A DNA stretch of 64,000 bases from Halalkalibacter oceani (lineage in GTDB: Bacteria > Bacillota > Bacilli > Bacillales > Bacillaceae_D), in assembly GCF_023715605.1 (NCBI RefSeq), contig NZ_JAMBOL010000002.1, positions 310,001 to 374,000 of the forward strand, given 5' to 3'. A model generated the notes under the pieces. That model was given only the letters and a program-made list of their open reading frames with translations, was not told where the DNA came from and made no database searches. The translations under genes and the position numbers were made by a program. Shown here in pieces: positions 28,261 to 38,188 of this stretch (position 1 is its first letter; the number at the start of each line of letters is the position of its first letter).

Positions 28261-29345
28261 GGGGAATTGGAGAGTCGCGCTTTTTTTATTATATGATCGT
28301 CCTAAATATGCTTGTCACGATGTTTTTAGTAGTTCCTTATTCAGTCATTCAGCATCGCTTCGAGGGGGCTCTGTTTTCAATGGGGCTTGCCTCGTTAATC
28401 GGGGTCGGGTTGCTATTTGTTTTTATGCGCTCGCTCAACCGCTTTCCGGGTCAAGATGTAACGGCGATTCTTACGCCCCATTTCCGCAAAGGAATTCGTT
28501 CGATCATTCTCTTATTTGTTGGATTGCTGATGACGATTTGGGGTCTCGTTGTTTTACTGCTTTTGGCACAGTTGATTACGATGTATTTAAACCACCAGCT
28601 CCCGCTTGCCTTCACAGCAGCGTTAATAAGCTTTTTTGTAGTGCTGGCGATGTATTCAAGACTATCTTCGCTTTTATACTCGCTGGAAATCGTCCTCCTG
28701 TTGATGGCTCCGTTGCTTATTATTATTTTTAGTAAGACATTTTACAACAAAAATATGAACGTCCATGCCATTTTGGAGATAGGGACACATCTAAACAGTT
28801 CTCCGGCCTGGAGTGTTGTAGGCGCGGCGTATGCCGTTTTTTCAGGGTTTGTTTACATGCTTGTTTTTAACGGTTACTTTAAGAAAAGGATTTCGCTTAC
28901 ACCTCTTTGGGTGACTGCTTTAGGGGGGCTGCTTGCTTTGGCGATGAGCCTGGCGGTTCCTGTCGGTTTGCACGGAACCTATAACGTCGCCCATTTTCTT
29001 TTCCCGTGGGCTGCGGCTACGGATTCCATGTACATGGAATTTTTCATTATTGAGCGGGTGATTTTTCTTTTTTTGCCGCTTCTTATTATGCTGGCGCTAA
29101 TGAACGCTGTTTTAGCCGCGTTCGTTGGATTCACTTTAGTGAAAACGGTAATCCCCGCAAAACAGACTCTCTTTATAGCTGGTTTTGGCGGCATATTTGT
29201 CTTGCTCGCTGTATTGGCCTCAATCAATTTGAATCAATATCAAACGATGGATCTGGCCGTCCTGTGGTTGAATATTCGCTTGCCCTGCGAAATCTTACTT
29301 GTGTTGCTACTTTTTTATACTGCTAGGAGGAAACGTACAGGATGA
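28257..29345 (+). CDS. GerB-family germinant receptor, B subunit (operon 1)
   Basis: About 362 residues, ten predicted membrane spans, in the amino acid/polyamine transporter fold of spore germination B subunits (GerAB in Bacillus subtilis binds L-alanine). TTG 28257 is chosen because AGAGGTG (28242-28248) is well spaced and the codon overlaps the A-subunit stop as TTGA; a GTG at 28227 has no ribosome site. The first span begins FFYYMIVLNMLVTMFLV. It is translationally coupled to both neighbours. Confidence 0.92.
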   Translation: MRGIGESRFFYYMIVLNMLVTMFLVVPYSVIQHRFEGALFSMGLASLIGVGLLFVFMRSLNRFPGQDVTAILTPHFRKGIRSIILLFVGLLMTIWGLVVLLLLAQLITMYLNHQLPLAFTAALISFFVVLAMYSRLSSLLYSLEIVLLLMAPLLIIIFSKTFYNKNMNVHAILEIGTHLNSSPAWSVVGAAYAVFSGFVYMLVFNGYFKKRISLTPLWVTALGGLLALAMSLAVPVGLHGTYNVAHFLFPWAAATDSMYMEFFIIERVIFLFLPLLIMLALMNAVLAAFVGFTLVKTVIPAKQTLFIAGFGGIFVLLAVLASINLNQYQTMDLAVLWLNIRLPCEILLVLLLFYTARRKRTG

Positions 29346-30436
29346 AGTTTTCAATTTGGCAATGTCTCGTGTGCACGCTTCTTTTTGCGTTCCTGCTAAA
29401 TGGCTGCGGCTATAAGGAAGTCGACAAACGTTCCTTTGCGACAAGCATTGGAATTGATAAAGGTTCTGAAGATCACCGCTTTAAAGTAAGTGTTAAGCTG
29501 GCGATCCCGCAATCGGAAGCAGAAAAGGTCGCGGAGGAGTTTCAGCTTATTACAAAGGAAGCGGATATGCTTTCGGAAGCCGTTCAGCAAATTGCCGCCG
29601 AAGTTGAAAAGACGCTTGACTTTGGCCATGTGAAAGTGATCGTCCTCGGCGAGCAGCTGAAGGCAGAGGATATTTTTGTCGTAAAGGACTGGCTGCAGCG
29701 GAGAAGGGATATTCAAAATATTTCCTTTGTCAGTTTAGGGAAACCAAGCGCGGAGGAAGTGCTGGCTTTTAAATCGCGCGGGGAAAACATCCCGGCTAAT
29801 GCGCTTATTTTAGCGATGGACTATGTAGGAAGTGAATCACAGTACATTCTGACGCAACATTTATTTGAATTTAGCAGCAAAATTGAAGAAACCGGACTGG
29901 ACCCGGTACTTCCTCTGATCGAAATCAAAAATGATACGTACAATATTAATCAGGCCGTGGTGTTTAAGCACCATCATAACGATATGCTGCTCTCCCCCGA
30001 AGAAACGAGGTATTTGCATTTGCTGACAAATGGATTAAAGGAAGGCGCCTTTAAAACGGAGCATGAAGAAACGATGCTGATGATGTCGATTGATAAAGCA
30101 GCCGCCCGTATTTCTCTTGAAGCTGATGATAGGGCGCTGATTAAAGTGGACGTGAAAGGAAAAGTGGAGGAACAAAGCTCTCCAAAGCTGATTCAAAGTG
30201 CCGATTTGTCCAAAATCGCTGAATCGATGGAGGAGAAGATCAAAAACGATCTCACCGATTTAGTCGAAAAACTTCAAGACAATGCTGTAGATCCACTCGG
30301 CTTTGGTCTGAAGTACCGGGCGAGACATTGGAACAGCACGAAAACCGAGGAAGAAGAATGGAAGAGGCTCTATCCTGAGCTGAAGTATCAGATCAATGTC
30401 GATGTTGATTTAAAAGCTCCGGCGGTTATCAGATAA
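29342..30436 (+). CDS. GerC-family germinant receptor lipoprotein (operon 1)
   Basis: 364 residues. A signal peptide ends in a lipobox (LLNGC, Cys about residue 22), so it is a diacylglyceryl-anchored lipoprotein on the outer face of the spore inner membrane. The GerAC domain start is typical (YKEVDKRSFATSIGIDKG). AGGAGG precedes the ATG, which overlaps the B-subunit stop by four bases. A terminator of the dispersed hairpin family follows. Family membership is certain; the ligand is not known. Confidence 0.94.
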   Translation: MKFSIWQCLVCTLLFAFLLNGCGYKEVDKRSFATSIGIDKGSEDHRFKVSVKLAIPQSEAEKVAEEFQLITKEADMLSEAVQQIAAEVEKTLDFGHVKVIVLGEQLKAEDIFVVKDWLQRRRDIQNISFVSLGKPSAEEVLAFKSRGENIPANALILAMDYVGSESQYILTQHLFEFSSKIEETGLDPVLPLIEIKNDTYNINQAVVFKHHHNDMLLSPEETRYLHLLTNGLKEGAFKTEHEETMLMMSIDKAAARISLEADDRALIKVDVKGKVEEQSSPKLIQSADLSKIAESMEEKIKNDLTDLVEKLQDNAVDPLGFGLKYRARHWNSTKTEEEEWKRLYPELKYQINVDVDLKAPAVIR

Positions 30437-30454
30437 AGAAAAGCCAATTGCATA

Positions 30455-30499
30455 AGGGCTGGGCAAAAGGTTATTTTCTTTCCCTTTTGCCCAGCCCCT
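30455..30499. terminator. terminator between gerC and tctC, repeat family
   Basis: AGGGCTGGGCAAAAGG pairs with CCTTTTGCCCAGCCCCT. It stands between convergent genes, so it may serve both. Sequence relatives lie near 4123, 42738, 44699 and 52441. Confidence 0.75.
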
Positions 30500-30512
30500 G
30501 AAAGTGTTTGTT

Positions 30513-31553
30513 CTATTGTTGTTCAGTATCGATTGAAGATAAAATTTCGGTAAACAGTTCGATGTCGTTTGTTAGTTTTTCATGGTATTCTTCTGAGCTG
30601 AGCCAACCTTCACGAAGATGCAAAAAGGCATTTTTCTCAAATTCTTTATACTCAGGTGAGTCGTAAATATCTTTCACGGTTTCTTCCAACAGCTCAATAA
30701 TTTCGTCCGGTACTTCATTGCGGATCATTAAACCGCGTTCTACGCCAGTCGTAATATCATAACCAAGTTCCACGCTTGTTGGAACATCCGGGAAATCGTC
30801 AATCCGCTCCTCGGCGAAGAACAGAATTGGCTCCATTTCTCCAGCCTCGATAGAAGAGGCGACAGGGCCGACTTCTTCCAGCATCGCGTCGATGTGGCCG
30901 CCGAGAAGCGCCGCGTGCATTTGACCGGCACCTTCAAACGGAATGAATTCAATCGCCAATTCCGTTTCTGCGTGAAGCATCGTAAAGACGATGTGATCGG
31001 TAGTGCCGATCCCTGTACCGCCGATCTTGATCGTGCTTGATTTCGCTTGCTCGAACAAATCCTCGATCGATTCAAACGTGCCTGGCTTGATCTGCAAAGC
31101 AAAGGTATCACTTTGCAGCCGGGCAATCGGGGTAAAGACATTTAATTGATTGTCGGTATTTGTTCCCATCGCCACTTGAATCGGCAGGGCGCCCGTGGCG
31201 ACAATCGTATAGCCGTCGGCCGGTTCGTTGGCGCCTATTTCCTTGGCGATCACGCCGCCCGCTCCTTCATGATTGATCACATTGACGTTTACCCCGAGTC
31301 TGTCTTCGAGACCGGCGGCAACCTGGCGGGAAAATGTATCCATTCCGCCGCCCGCCCCATGTCCGACTAAAATGACAATATCCCTCGTTGGATATTCCAG
31401 GCTTGCTGTTTCCTCCTTACTCGTCTCATCTGTCTGCTCGTCTTGATCCGCCGGACCTTCTGTAGCTGTCTGCTCGCTCTGCCCGCAAGCGACCAAACCG
31501 AAGAAAATTCCGATTGCGCATAAAAGAATCAATAATGGCTTTGGCTTTCTCAT
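30513..31553 (-). CDS. TctC-type tricarboxylate-binding lipoprotein (orphan)
   Basis: 346 residues from the ATG at 31553. The signal peptide ends in a lipobox (GLVAC), followed by a Glu/Thr-rich linker. The mature part fits the tripartite tricarboxylate transporter receptor family (Bug/TctC), with the typical IVLVGHGAGGGMDTFSR near its N-terminus and GGTGIGTTDHIV and VEERGLM-like segments. These proteins bind citrate or other carboxylates and deliver them to TctA/TctB membrane subunits, neither of which is in this window. It could serve a transporter elsewhere or act as a sensor. Confidence 0.9.
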   Translation of the reverse strand: MRKPKPLLILLCAIGIFFGLVACGQSEQTATEGPADQDEQTDETSKEETASLEYPTRDIVILVGHGAGGGMDTFSRQVAAGLEDRLGVNVNVINHEGAGGVIAKEIGANEPADGYTIVATGALPIQVAMGTNTDNQLNVFTPIARLQSDTFALQIKPGTFESIEDLFEQAKSSTIKIGGTGIGTTDHIVFTMLHAETELAIEFIPFEGAGQMHAALLGGHIDAMLEEVGPVASSIEAGEMEPILFFAEERIDDFPDVPTSVELGYDITTGVERGLMIRNEVPDEIIELLEETVKDIYDSPEYKEFEKNAFLHLREGWLSSEEYHEKLTNDIELFTEILSSIDTEQQ

Positions 31554-31734
31554 GTGTTCTCGTTCCCCCATCTGTGTTTGCTTATAAATCATACAAAACA
31601 ACTATGAATGATAAGTATTGTAATAATAGTATCATATTTCTGAAAAATGACAATGAATAATTTGATTTTTCTTTGTTTTACGACAGGCAAATCGGGAATA
31701 AGACAGGTAAACATCAAGAAAAGGAGAGAGCGAG

Positions 31735-31899
31735 ATGGAAAAAGACAATCTTGACATGAGCATGAGTAAGCAGGCGGCCGAAAGACGCAAACAGCTGGAG
31801 AAGGAATTGCGCAATCAATTTAAAAATCCGATTATTCATAAAGCGATCAAAAGCGACAAAGTATACGTTCCATTAAAAGTAGAGAAGCTTTGGGGCTGA
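31735..31899 (+). CDS. small basic protein, unknown (54 aa)
   Basis: 54 residues, mostly helical and charged (starts MEKDNLDMSMSKQAAERRK), ending VPLKVEKLWG. An excellent AAAGGAGAG lies seven bases before ATG 31735, and a bidirectional hairpin follows the stop. Several small spore proteins look like this, but I see no diagnostic motif, so the function is left open. Confidence 0.65.
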   Translation: MEKDNLDMSMSKQAAERRKQLEKELRNQFKNPIIHKAIKSDKVYVPLKVEKLWG

Positions 31900-31927
31900 A
31901 TATAAAAGAGGCACTAACAAATGAAAA

Positions 31928-31962
31928 AAACAGAAGTCGACAGCCTTTGTTGACTTCTGTTT
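31928..31962. terminator. bidirectional terminator
   Basis: AAACAGAAGTCGACA and TGTTGACTTCTGTTT form a nearly perfect stem with a five-base loop and A/T-rich tails on both sides. It serves the small plus-strand gene and the minus-strand membrane gene. Confidence 0.8.
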
Positions 31963-31963
31963 G

Positions 31964-32536
31964 CTATATCACCGGTTTCCTTTGTTTTAAGTATTTGAAC
32001 AAAGCCGTAAATGCATAAGCAGCATAAGCGACTAAAATGTCAATCAGAAATAAATAAAACAGATTCATTCCCTTGTGCATCGTAAGGAGGCCAATTAGCC
32101 TTGAAAATCCTGCAAGCCCAAAAGAAAAAAAGACGGAAACGAAAATGGCATAAAGGAAAAAGCTTTTCTGACGATTGCTGCAATATTGATACAACAACAT
32201 GAATGTTACCGGAAAGAGCACTGCAGTGATCGTGATTCCGGACGGCAGGACATACGTTAAGCGGTGAGGATGATCAATCAGGTTATACATCGAAAGCATT
32301 TGATCAATATTTGACCAGAGAACATGGGCGGTATAGCCATAAAATGATATTTCAAAAAATCTTGTCCGATCAAGCTTTTTATACAAATAAAAGAGAGGTA
32401 ATAGGATCGTCAGTAAATTAACCCAGAAGTACCAGGTGGAAAAGTCAGAGTATAAGTCCCAGTAATTTGAATTTAACTCGAGAAGTTTTTCTTTTGTCCG
32501 GTAAATTTCTGCATAAAGCTGTTGCTGTTCATTCAT
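31964..32536 (-). CDS. multi-span membrane protein, unknown
   Basis: 190 residues. A soluble helical start (about 1-30) is followed by five or so hydrophobic spans and a basic tail. An FSTWYFW segment opens the first span, and KLDRTRFFEI lies between spans. It resembles the uncharacterised CBO0543-type membrane proteins of spore formers, but this is a weak impression. GGAGGG sits eight bases before the ATG (32536). No function is assigned. Confidence 0.7.
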   Translation of the reverse strand: MNEQQQLYAEIYRTKEKLLELNSNYWDLYSDFSTWYFWVNLLTILLPLFYLYKKLDRTRFFEISFYGYTAHVLWSNIDQMLSMYNLIDHPHRLTYVLPSGITITAVLFPVTFMLLYQYCSNRQKSFFLYAIFVSVFFSFGLAGFSRLIGLLTMHKGMNLFYLFLIDILVAYAAYAFTALFKYLKQRKPVI

Positions 32537-32580
32537 ACTTTGCCCTCCTAAAAGTCAACAAGATGCAGCTGCCTTTTTTA

Positions 32581-32609
32581 TTGTTTGACTCAGGCTGTCA
32601 TCCTATACA
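32581..32609 (+). promoter_or_regulatory. possible promoter for the sda homologue
   Basis: TTGTTT (32581-32586), a 17-base spacer and TATACA (32604-32609), about 100 bases before the sda-like start. No clear DnaA box (TTATCCACA type) is visible, unlike the Bacillus subtilis sda promoter. Confidence 0.35.
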
Positions 32610-32706
32610 AAGCACTGCTTTCATGAGTGGAATTAGGAAAAAATTACGTTTTAAGAATGAAGATAGTGGGTATTTATCAGTAATAAATAAGGGAAGGATG
32701 AACGAC

Positions 32707-32859
32707 ATGTACATAACGTGCTACAACAAAAGTCTTGAAAAGCTGACTGATGATAAGTTGCAGGAAGCATTAGCCGAAGCGATCAAGTGTGGGTTAGAGC
32801 ATGATTTCATTGAAACGTTAAAAAATGAACTGAAAGTAAGAGAGCTGAAAAGTGTTTAG
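32707..32859 (+). CDS. sda: Sda-like sporulation kinase inhibitor
   Basis: 50 residues. In Bacillus subtilis Sda (46 aa) is a helical hairpin that binds KinA/KinB dimerisation domains and blocks sporulation after replication stress. This protein keeps the Sda pattern: LEKLTDDKLQEAL in helix 1, a turn, then LEHDFIETLKNELKVREL in helix 2. GGGAAGG (32691-32697) suits ATG 32707; an in-frame ATG at 32698 touches the ribosome site. A KinB-like kinase (47.4 kb) and SirA (37.6 kb) occur in the same window. Confidence in the family is good; regulation is inferred. Confidence 0.85.
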   Translation: MYITCYNKSLEKLTDDKLQEALAEAIKCGLEHDFIETLKNELKVRELKSV

Positions 32860-33014
32860 TAGCACCAGCCTTATAATAGATAGGATCGCTTCACCTTTTT
32901 ACATACTGGATACAGGATATGTCAAAGGGAAACCTTGGTCATATCCTCATTTGTTTTAAAGAAAAATCGTTTCAGCGAGCTGAAAAAGTTTAGATGAGAA
33001 AAGGAGGAAGGAAG

Positions 33015-33188
33015 TTGAAGCTGGCCAAAAAAGTAGAAGAAATGGAAAAGATGCTGGAGCAGCAGCTGGGCCGAAAGCTTACCCAAAAGGAAGTCGAATT
33101 TTTAAAATGGCTCGTTCATTCGGCAAAGTACAGAGAGGAAGGGTTTCCTTCTTTTTTTCAAAGCGAGAATAAAAAACGCTCGTTCTAA
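33015..33188 (+). CDS. small helical protein convergent with lexA
   Basis: 57 residues from TTG 33015, placed by AAGGAGG (33001-33007). Helical and charged, containing KLAKKVEEMEKMLEQQLG, LTQKEVEFLKWLV and a phenylalanine-rich tail. The convergent position just downstream of lexA hints at a stress-linked gene, but there is no SOS box in front of it. I do not recognise a characterised family. Confidence 0.6.
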   Translation: MKLAKKVEEMEKMLEQQLGRKLTQKEVEFLKWLVHSAKYREEGFPSFFQSENKKRSF

Positions 33189-33204
33189 TGAGAACAAAGC
33201 GCTT
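33171..33204 (-). terminator. lexA terminator
   Basis: On the minus strand AAGCGCTTTGTTCT pairs with AGAACGAGCG, followed by TTTTTT. It overlaps the end of the small plus-strand gene. Confidence 0.75.
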
Positions 33205-33223
33205 CAGCAATATATGGGTTTGC

Positions 33224-33847
33224 TTAGTGAATCGTCCGAAAAACGCCGATCACTTTTCCCAGAACCGTACAATCCTTTAATAAAATCGGGGCCATTGTTG
33301 AGTTTTCCGGCTGAAGGCGAATGTAATCCTTCTCGCGGAAGAAACGCTTCACGGTGGCTTCGTTTTCTTCTGTCATCGCAACGATAATATCCCCGTTGTC
33401 AGCCGATTGCTGCTGGCGGACAATGACCATATCTCCATCGAAAATTCCGGCTTCAATCATACTGTCCCCTTGAATCACAAGAACATATGTATTCTCATGT
33501 GAACCGAGATGATCAGGCAGAGGGAGGTAATCTTCAATATTTTCAACCGCGGTAATTGGATTCCCCGCAGTGACCTTTCCGATGATCGGAACATACGTCG
33601 TCTTTTGCTCCTTAACAGCTTGAACCTCATGATCCAAATGAAGAATCTCAATCGCTCTCGGCTTGGTCGGGTCCCGGCGGATGTAGCCTTTCTTTTCAAG
33701 GCGGGACAAGTGACCGTGTACCGTGGAACTGGAAGCGAGACCGACGGCTTCTCCAATTTCTCTTACAGAGGGCGGATATCCCTTTTTCCTTACCTCGTCT
33801 TTAATGTATTCCAGTATTTCAAGCTGTCTCTTTGATAGCTTTGACAT
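33224..33847 (-). CDS. lexA: SOS repressor LexA
   Basis: 207 residues. Represses DNA-damage genes and cleaves itself when RecA filaments form. The N-terminal winged helix has [21 protein letters not shown] (recognition helix at the end); the C-terminal protease has cleavage site Ala-Gly in GKVTAGNPI, the catalytic Ser in [12 protein letters not shown] and Lys in EATVKRF. ATG 33847 is preferred to 33850 because GGGGTG spaces better and it aligns with the Bacillus subtilis start. The divergent promoter region has four LexA-box-like sites, showing autoregulation. Confidence 0.98.
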   Translation of the reverse strand: MSKLSKRQLEILEYIKDEVRKKGYPPSVREIGEAVGLASSSTVHGHLSRLEKKGYIRRDPTKPRAIEILHLDHEVQAVKEQKTTYVPIIGKVTAGNPITAVENIEDYLPLPDHLGSHENTYVLVIQGDSMIEAGIFDGDMVIVRQQQSADNGDIIVAMTEENEATVKRFFREKDYIRLQPENSTMAPILLKDCTVLGKVIGVFRTIH

Positions 33848-33881
33848 CATGTCACCCCAATTCGCTTTCCTGTTTAGCTAA

Positions 33882-33910
33882 ATTGTACCATGCGAACATA
33901 TGTAATGCAA
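33882..33910 (-). promoter_or_regulatory. lexA promoter
   Basis: On the minus strand TTGCAT, a 17-base spacer and TACAAT. An SOS box (33893-33906) lies entirely in the spacer, so LexA binding would close its own promoter. Confidence 0.75.
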
Positions 33911-33980
33911 ACGTTAGTTCTAAAAAAAACTATTGACACAAACGCTTGTTCTTATTATTATAAAAGCGAACAGATATTCT
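33893..33980. promoter_or_regulatory. cluster of four LexA (SOS) boxes
   Basis: Sites close to CGAAC-N4-GTTCG: 33893-33906 (CGAACATATGTAAT), 33908-33921 (CAAACGTTAGTTCT), 33939-33952 (CAAACGCTTGTTCT) and 33967-33980 (CGAACAGATATTCT). Each has one good half and one imperfect half. The third lies in the spacer of the yneA promoter and the fourth over the likely transcript start. Confidence 0.75.
33933..33961 (+). promoter_or_regulatory. SOS-controlled promoter of the yneA-position operon
   Basis: TTGACA (33933-33938), a 17-base spacer and TATTAT (33956-33961). Flanked and overlapped by LexA boxes, so strong and damage-inducible by design. Confidence 0.8.
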
Positions 33981-33998
33981 TATTTGAGGTGAAGCGAA

Positions 33999-34897
<899 letters not shown>

Positions 34898-34968
34898 GCC
34901 GAGCGGCTTCTGTTGAAAGACGGGCTGTCTTCCTGTAAAGTTAGAAGAACATGGAGGTGGCTTTAGCG

Positions 34969-35208
34969 ATGCTATCAAAAGAAAAAATTGCAAGAATTAA
35001 TGAATTGGCCAAACGGGCGAAAACATCCGGGCTAACGAAATCCGAAGCGCAGGAGCAGCAGACGCTTCGAAATGAATATATCCAGACGTTCAGGCAGTCA
35101 TTTAAACAGCAGCTTCACAATGTGACGGTTGTGGATGGCAATGGAAATGACGTCACGCCTGATGCCCTTAAATTAAGCAAAGAAAATCAAAATAAGCGAC
35201 CTCATTAA
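34969..35208 (+). CDS. ynzC: YnzC, DUF896 protein
   Basis: 79 residues (77 in Bacillus subtilis), DUF896 family: a helical hairpin with KIARINELAKRAKTSGLT and EAQEQQTLRNEYIQTFR. Third gene of the SOS operon; molecular function unknown. GGAGGTGG (34953-34960) places the start at ATG 34969. A strong terminator follows. Confidence 0.95.
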   Translation: MLSKEKIARINELAKRAKTSGLTKSEAQEQQTLRNEYIQTFRQSFKQQLHNVTVVDGNGNDVTPDALKLSKENQNKRPH

Positions 35209-35227
35209 ATGAGCTGTCGCTTTTTTC
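35194..35227 (+). terminator. terminator after ynzC
   Basis: AAGCGAC with an inner CTCAT/ATGAG pair and GTCGC, then TTTTTT. Confidence 0.85.
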
Positions 35228-35393
35228 TTGCAGGTCTTTCTCTCTAAAGAATCGCTGCGCAGTTTTTCTTTTATGAAACAGAGCATTCTAACATAAAGCG
35301 AATCTTCAGAGAACACTTGTGAAAACACGGGAGAAAGTATATGATAAAAGGCGAAATGCTCGTTTTCACCTATTGGAAAGGATGGTTGTTAAG

Positions 35394-37391
35394 ATGGGAA
35401 ATAAAGTTGATGCGTTAGCGATTAATACGATTCGAACACTGTCGATTGATAGTATTGAAAAGGCGAATTCAGGACATCCCGGTATGCCGATGGGAGCGGC
35501 GCCGATGGCCTATAGTTTATGGACAAAATGGATGAACCACAATCCGGCGAACCCGAACTGGGCAAACCGTGACCGCTTTGTGTTATCAGCAGGACACGGT
35601 TCAATGCTGCTGTACAGCTTGCTTCATCTTGCGGGCTATGATCTTTCGCTTGAGGATTTAAAGCAGTTCCGTCAATGGGGAAGCAAAACTCCTGGACATC
35701 CGGAGTATGGTCATACGCCAGGTGTGGAAGCAACGACAGGCCCGCTCGGACAAGGGATCGCGATGGCGGTTGGAATGGCGATGGCTGAACGTCATTTAGC
35801 AAGTACATATAATAAAGATGATTTTCAAATCGTTGACCATTATACATATTCAATTTGCGGTGACGGTGATTTAATGGAAGGCGTTTCGGCTGAAGCCGCT
35901 TCGCTTGCCGGTCATTTAAAGCTGGGCCGCTTAATTGTTTTGTATGATTCAAACGATATTTCTCTCGATGGAGAGTTGCACATTTCTTTCTCCGAAAACG
36001 TAGAAGATCGCTATAAAGCGTATGGCTGGCAAGTGATTCGTGTCGAGGACGGTAATGACCTGGCAGAAATCAATCAGGCTCTTGAGGCGGCGAAACAAGA
36101 TGAACGTCCGACGCTAATTGAAGTAAAGACGGTGATTGGCTTCGGTTCACCAAATAAATCAGGGAAATCGGCTTCTCACGGGGCACCGCTCGGTAAAGAA
36201 GAGGTAGGCTTGACGAAATCAGCCTATAAGTGGGTATTTGAACAGGATTTCCATGTTCCGGATGAAGTACGTGAACATTTTGCTGCTATAAAAGAACAAG
36301 GCGGGCAAAAGGAACAAGAGTGGAACGAGCTGTTTGCGAAGTACAAGCAGGCTTATCCTGAGCTCGCTGCCCAATTTGAACTGGCGTTGCAAGGAGAGCT
36401 TCCAGAAGGCTGGGATGCGAATGCCCCGGTTTATGAGACTGGCTCCAAAGTAGCGACACGTTCATCTTCCGGCGAAGCGCTGAATGCTTTTGCGGCGACT
36501 GTGCCTCAGCTTTTCGGTGGCTCAGCCGACCTTGCTTCTTCCAATAAAACGATGATGAAAGGTCTTGGTGACTTCAGCCGTGATCATTACGAAGGCCGAA
36601 ACATCTGGTTCGGTGTACGTGAGTTTGCGATGGGGGCAGCGGTAAACGGAATGGCGCTTCATGGCGGCCTGAAAGTATTCGGCGCTACGTTCTTTGTCTT
36701 TTCTGATTACTTGCGTCCGGCGATCCGTCTCGCGGCGTTAATGAAGCTTCCGGTCATTTATGTCTTCACGCATGACAGTATTGCGGTCGGAGAGGACGGC
36801 CCGACTCACGAGCCGGTTGAACAGCTCGCTTCTCTTCGGGCGATGCCGGGGCTGTCTGTCATCCGCCCTGGTGACAGCAACGAAGCGGTTGCGGCCTGGA
36901 AGCTTGCGCTCGAAAGCAAGGATACACCAACGGCTCTCGTCTTGACGCGTCAAAACTTGACGACGATCGAGGGAACTTCCGAGCGTGCGTATGAAGGCGT
37001 GAAAAAGGGCGCATATGTCGTCTCGAAGGCAAATGGGCAAGCGGATGTTCTGCTGCTCGCGACTGGTTCCGAAGTGCCGCTTGCTGTTGAAGCACAATCT
37101 GCGCTTGAAAAGGAAGGCATTCATGCCAATGTTGTCAGCATGCCGAGCTGGGATCGTTTTGAAGCACAGTCTCAGGAGTATAAGGATGAAGTTCTTCCTC
37201 CGAGCATCAGCGTCCGACTTGGACTTGAGATGGGTTCTTCCTTAGGTTGGGCCAAATATGTCGGCTCGGCCGGCGATGTCCTGGCGATTGATCAATTTGG
37301 AGCATCGGCGCCGGGAGAGAAGATTATTGCAGAGTATGGATTTACTGTCGATAATGTTGTCGCCAAGGTAAAGGCCTTGCTACAAAAGTAG
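35394..37391 (+). CDS. tkt: transketolase
   Basis: 665 residues (667 in Bacillus subtilis). Thiamine-dependent transfer of two-carbon ketol units in the pentose phosphate pathway. Visible: the start [20 protein letters not shown], the TPP motif GDGDLMEG followed by the Mg-binding asparagine region ([11 protein letters not shown]), GHP-ELPVTD-type pyrimidine domain segments ([15 protein letters not shown]), and [18 protein letters not shown] 35394 is favoured by length and family start, though GGAAAGG lies 12 bases away. It follows the SOS operon, as in Bacillus subtilis. Confidence 0.97.
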   Translation: MGNKVDALAINTIRTLSIDSIEKANSGHPGMPMGAAPMAYSLWTKWMNHNPANPNWANRDRFVLSAGHGSMLLYSLLHLAGYDLSLEDLKQFRQWGSKTPGHPEYGHTPGVEATTGPLGQGIAMAVGMAMAERHLASTYNKDDFQIVDHYTYSICGDGDLMEGVSAEAASLAGHLKLGRLIVLYDSNDISLDGELHISFSENVEDRYKAYGWQVIRVEDGNDLAEINQALEAAKQDERPTLIEVKTVIGFGSPNKSGKSASHGAPLGKEEVGLTKSAYKWVFEQDFHVPDEVREHFAAIKEQGGQKEQEWNELFAKYKQAYPELAAQFELALQGELPEGWDANAPVYETGSKVATRSSSGEALNAFAATVPQLFGGSADLASSNKTMMKGLGDFSRDHYEGRNIWFGVREFAMGAAVNGMALHGGLKVFGATFFVFSDYLRPAIRLAALMKLPVIYVFTHDSIAVGEDGPTHEPVEQLASLRAMPGLSVIRPGDSNEAVAAWKLALESKDTPTALVLTRQNLTTIEGTSERAYEGVKKGAYVVSKANGQADVLLLATGSEVPLAVEAQSALEKEGIHANVVSMPSWDRFEAQSQEYKDEVLPPSISVRLGLEMGSSLGWAKYVGSAGDVLAIDQFGASAPGEKIIAEYGFTVDNVVAKVKALLQK

Positions 37392-37465
37392 CAGCAGGAG
37401 TATGTTAGCATCACAGCGTCTGTGATGGAAAATATCGCAGCGGCGAGACTGACTTGCCGCTAGGA

Positions 37466-37508
37466 GGAGTGTCAAAGGGGAAATCCCCCTTTTGGCACTC
37501 TTTTTTCG
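37466..37508 (+). terminator. terminator after tkt
   Basis: AGTGTCAAAGGGG pairs with CCCCCTTTTGGCACT, with a four-base loop and TTTTTT tail. Confidence 0.9.
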
Positions 37509-37601
37509 ACAAAACTAGTGGGGAAATTCGCTCTTGATTAGACAAGGAATTTTGTCACCTTTCTGTATACTAATAGAAATCAGTTTGAGGAAAGGGTGTC
37601 C

Positions 37602-38066
37602 ATGATGAGACATTATGAATTATTCATATTTGAAGAAAGTGTTGCTCGTCAGTATTACGGACAAGAGGCGAAATTATTTCATTTGTTTAAAGAGCATGAG
37701 CAGGCTAGGGGAGAAAAGCGTGAGCTGTTGAGTAAACAAATTGAATACATTACGAAACCCATTCCGGCCTTACTGTTGCAGCAAAAATTAAATGAAGCAT
37801 TTAGTTATGAGCGGGGTTACATTCAGCATAAAAACCGCTACTTTCTCGATTTGTTCAGCCGGGGCGCGAAGGCAGAATTGATGATTGAACGACGGGCGCT
37901 CTATTTGACCTCGGATGGCGAGGAAAGCACCGAGGCGGAGACGATGTTTTTTGAAGTGCTGCGGAAATGCGAACCGACTTTCTTTGCCCTTTCGCTTAAT
38001 GAACAGCGATTTGGCTGGCTGCGGCCAATCAAACAGCAATTTCCATTATCACAGTCTCATGGATAA
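37602..38066 (+). CDS. sirA: SirA, sporulation inhibitor of replication
   Basis: About 154 residues (YneE in Bacillus subtilis, 148). SirA binds DnaA domain I and stops new rounds of replication when Spo0A is active. Family-typical segments: RHYELFIFEESVARQYYGQE, QIEYITKPIP, ETMFFEVLRKCEPTFFAL and RFGWLRPIK. Two adjacent ATGs (37602, 37605) follow AGGAAAGG. The position between tkt and yneF matches Bacillus subtilis. Confidence 0.93.
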   Translation: MMRHYELFIFEESVARQYYGQEAKLFHLFKEHEQARGEKRELLSKQIEYITKPIPALLLQQKLNEAFSYERGYIQHKNRYFLDLFSRGAKAELMIERRALYLTSDGEESTEAETMFFEVLRKCEPTFFALSLNEQRFGWLRPIKQQFPLSQSHG

Positions 38067-38188
38067 GCAGACTCGTTAGCGATATTTTCCTTAAGTGCTT
38101 TTAAATCGTTTATCATTACGATATAATGGATTAGGTTGATTGGCGGTGTCCAATCGGTTTAATAGCACGAAGGAGGACGTTGGTACTT

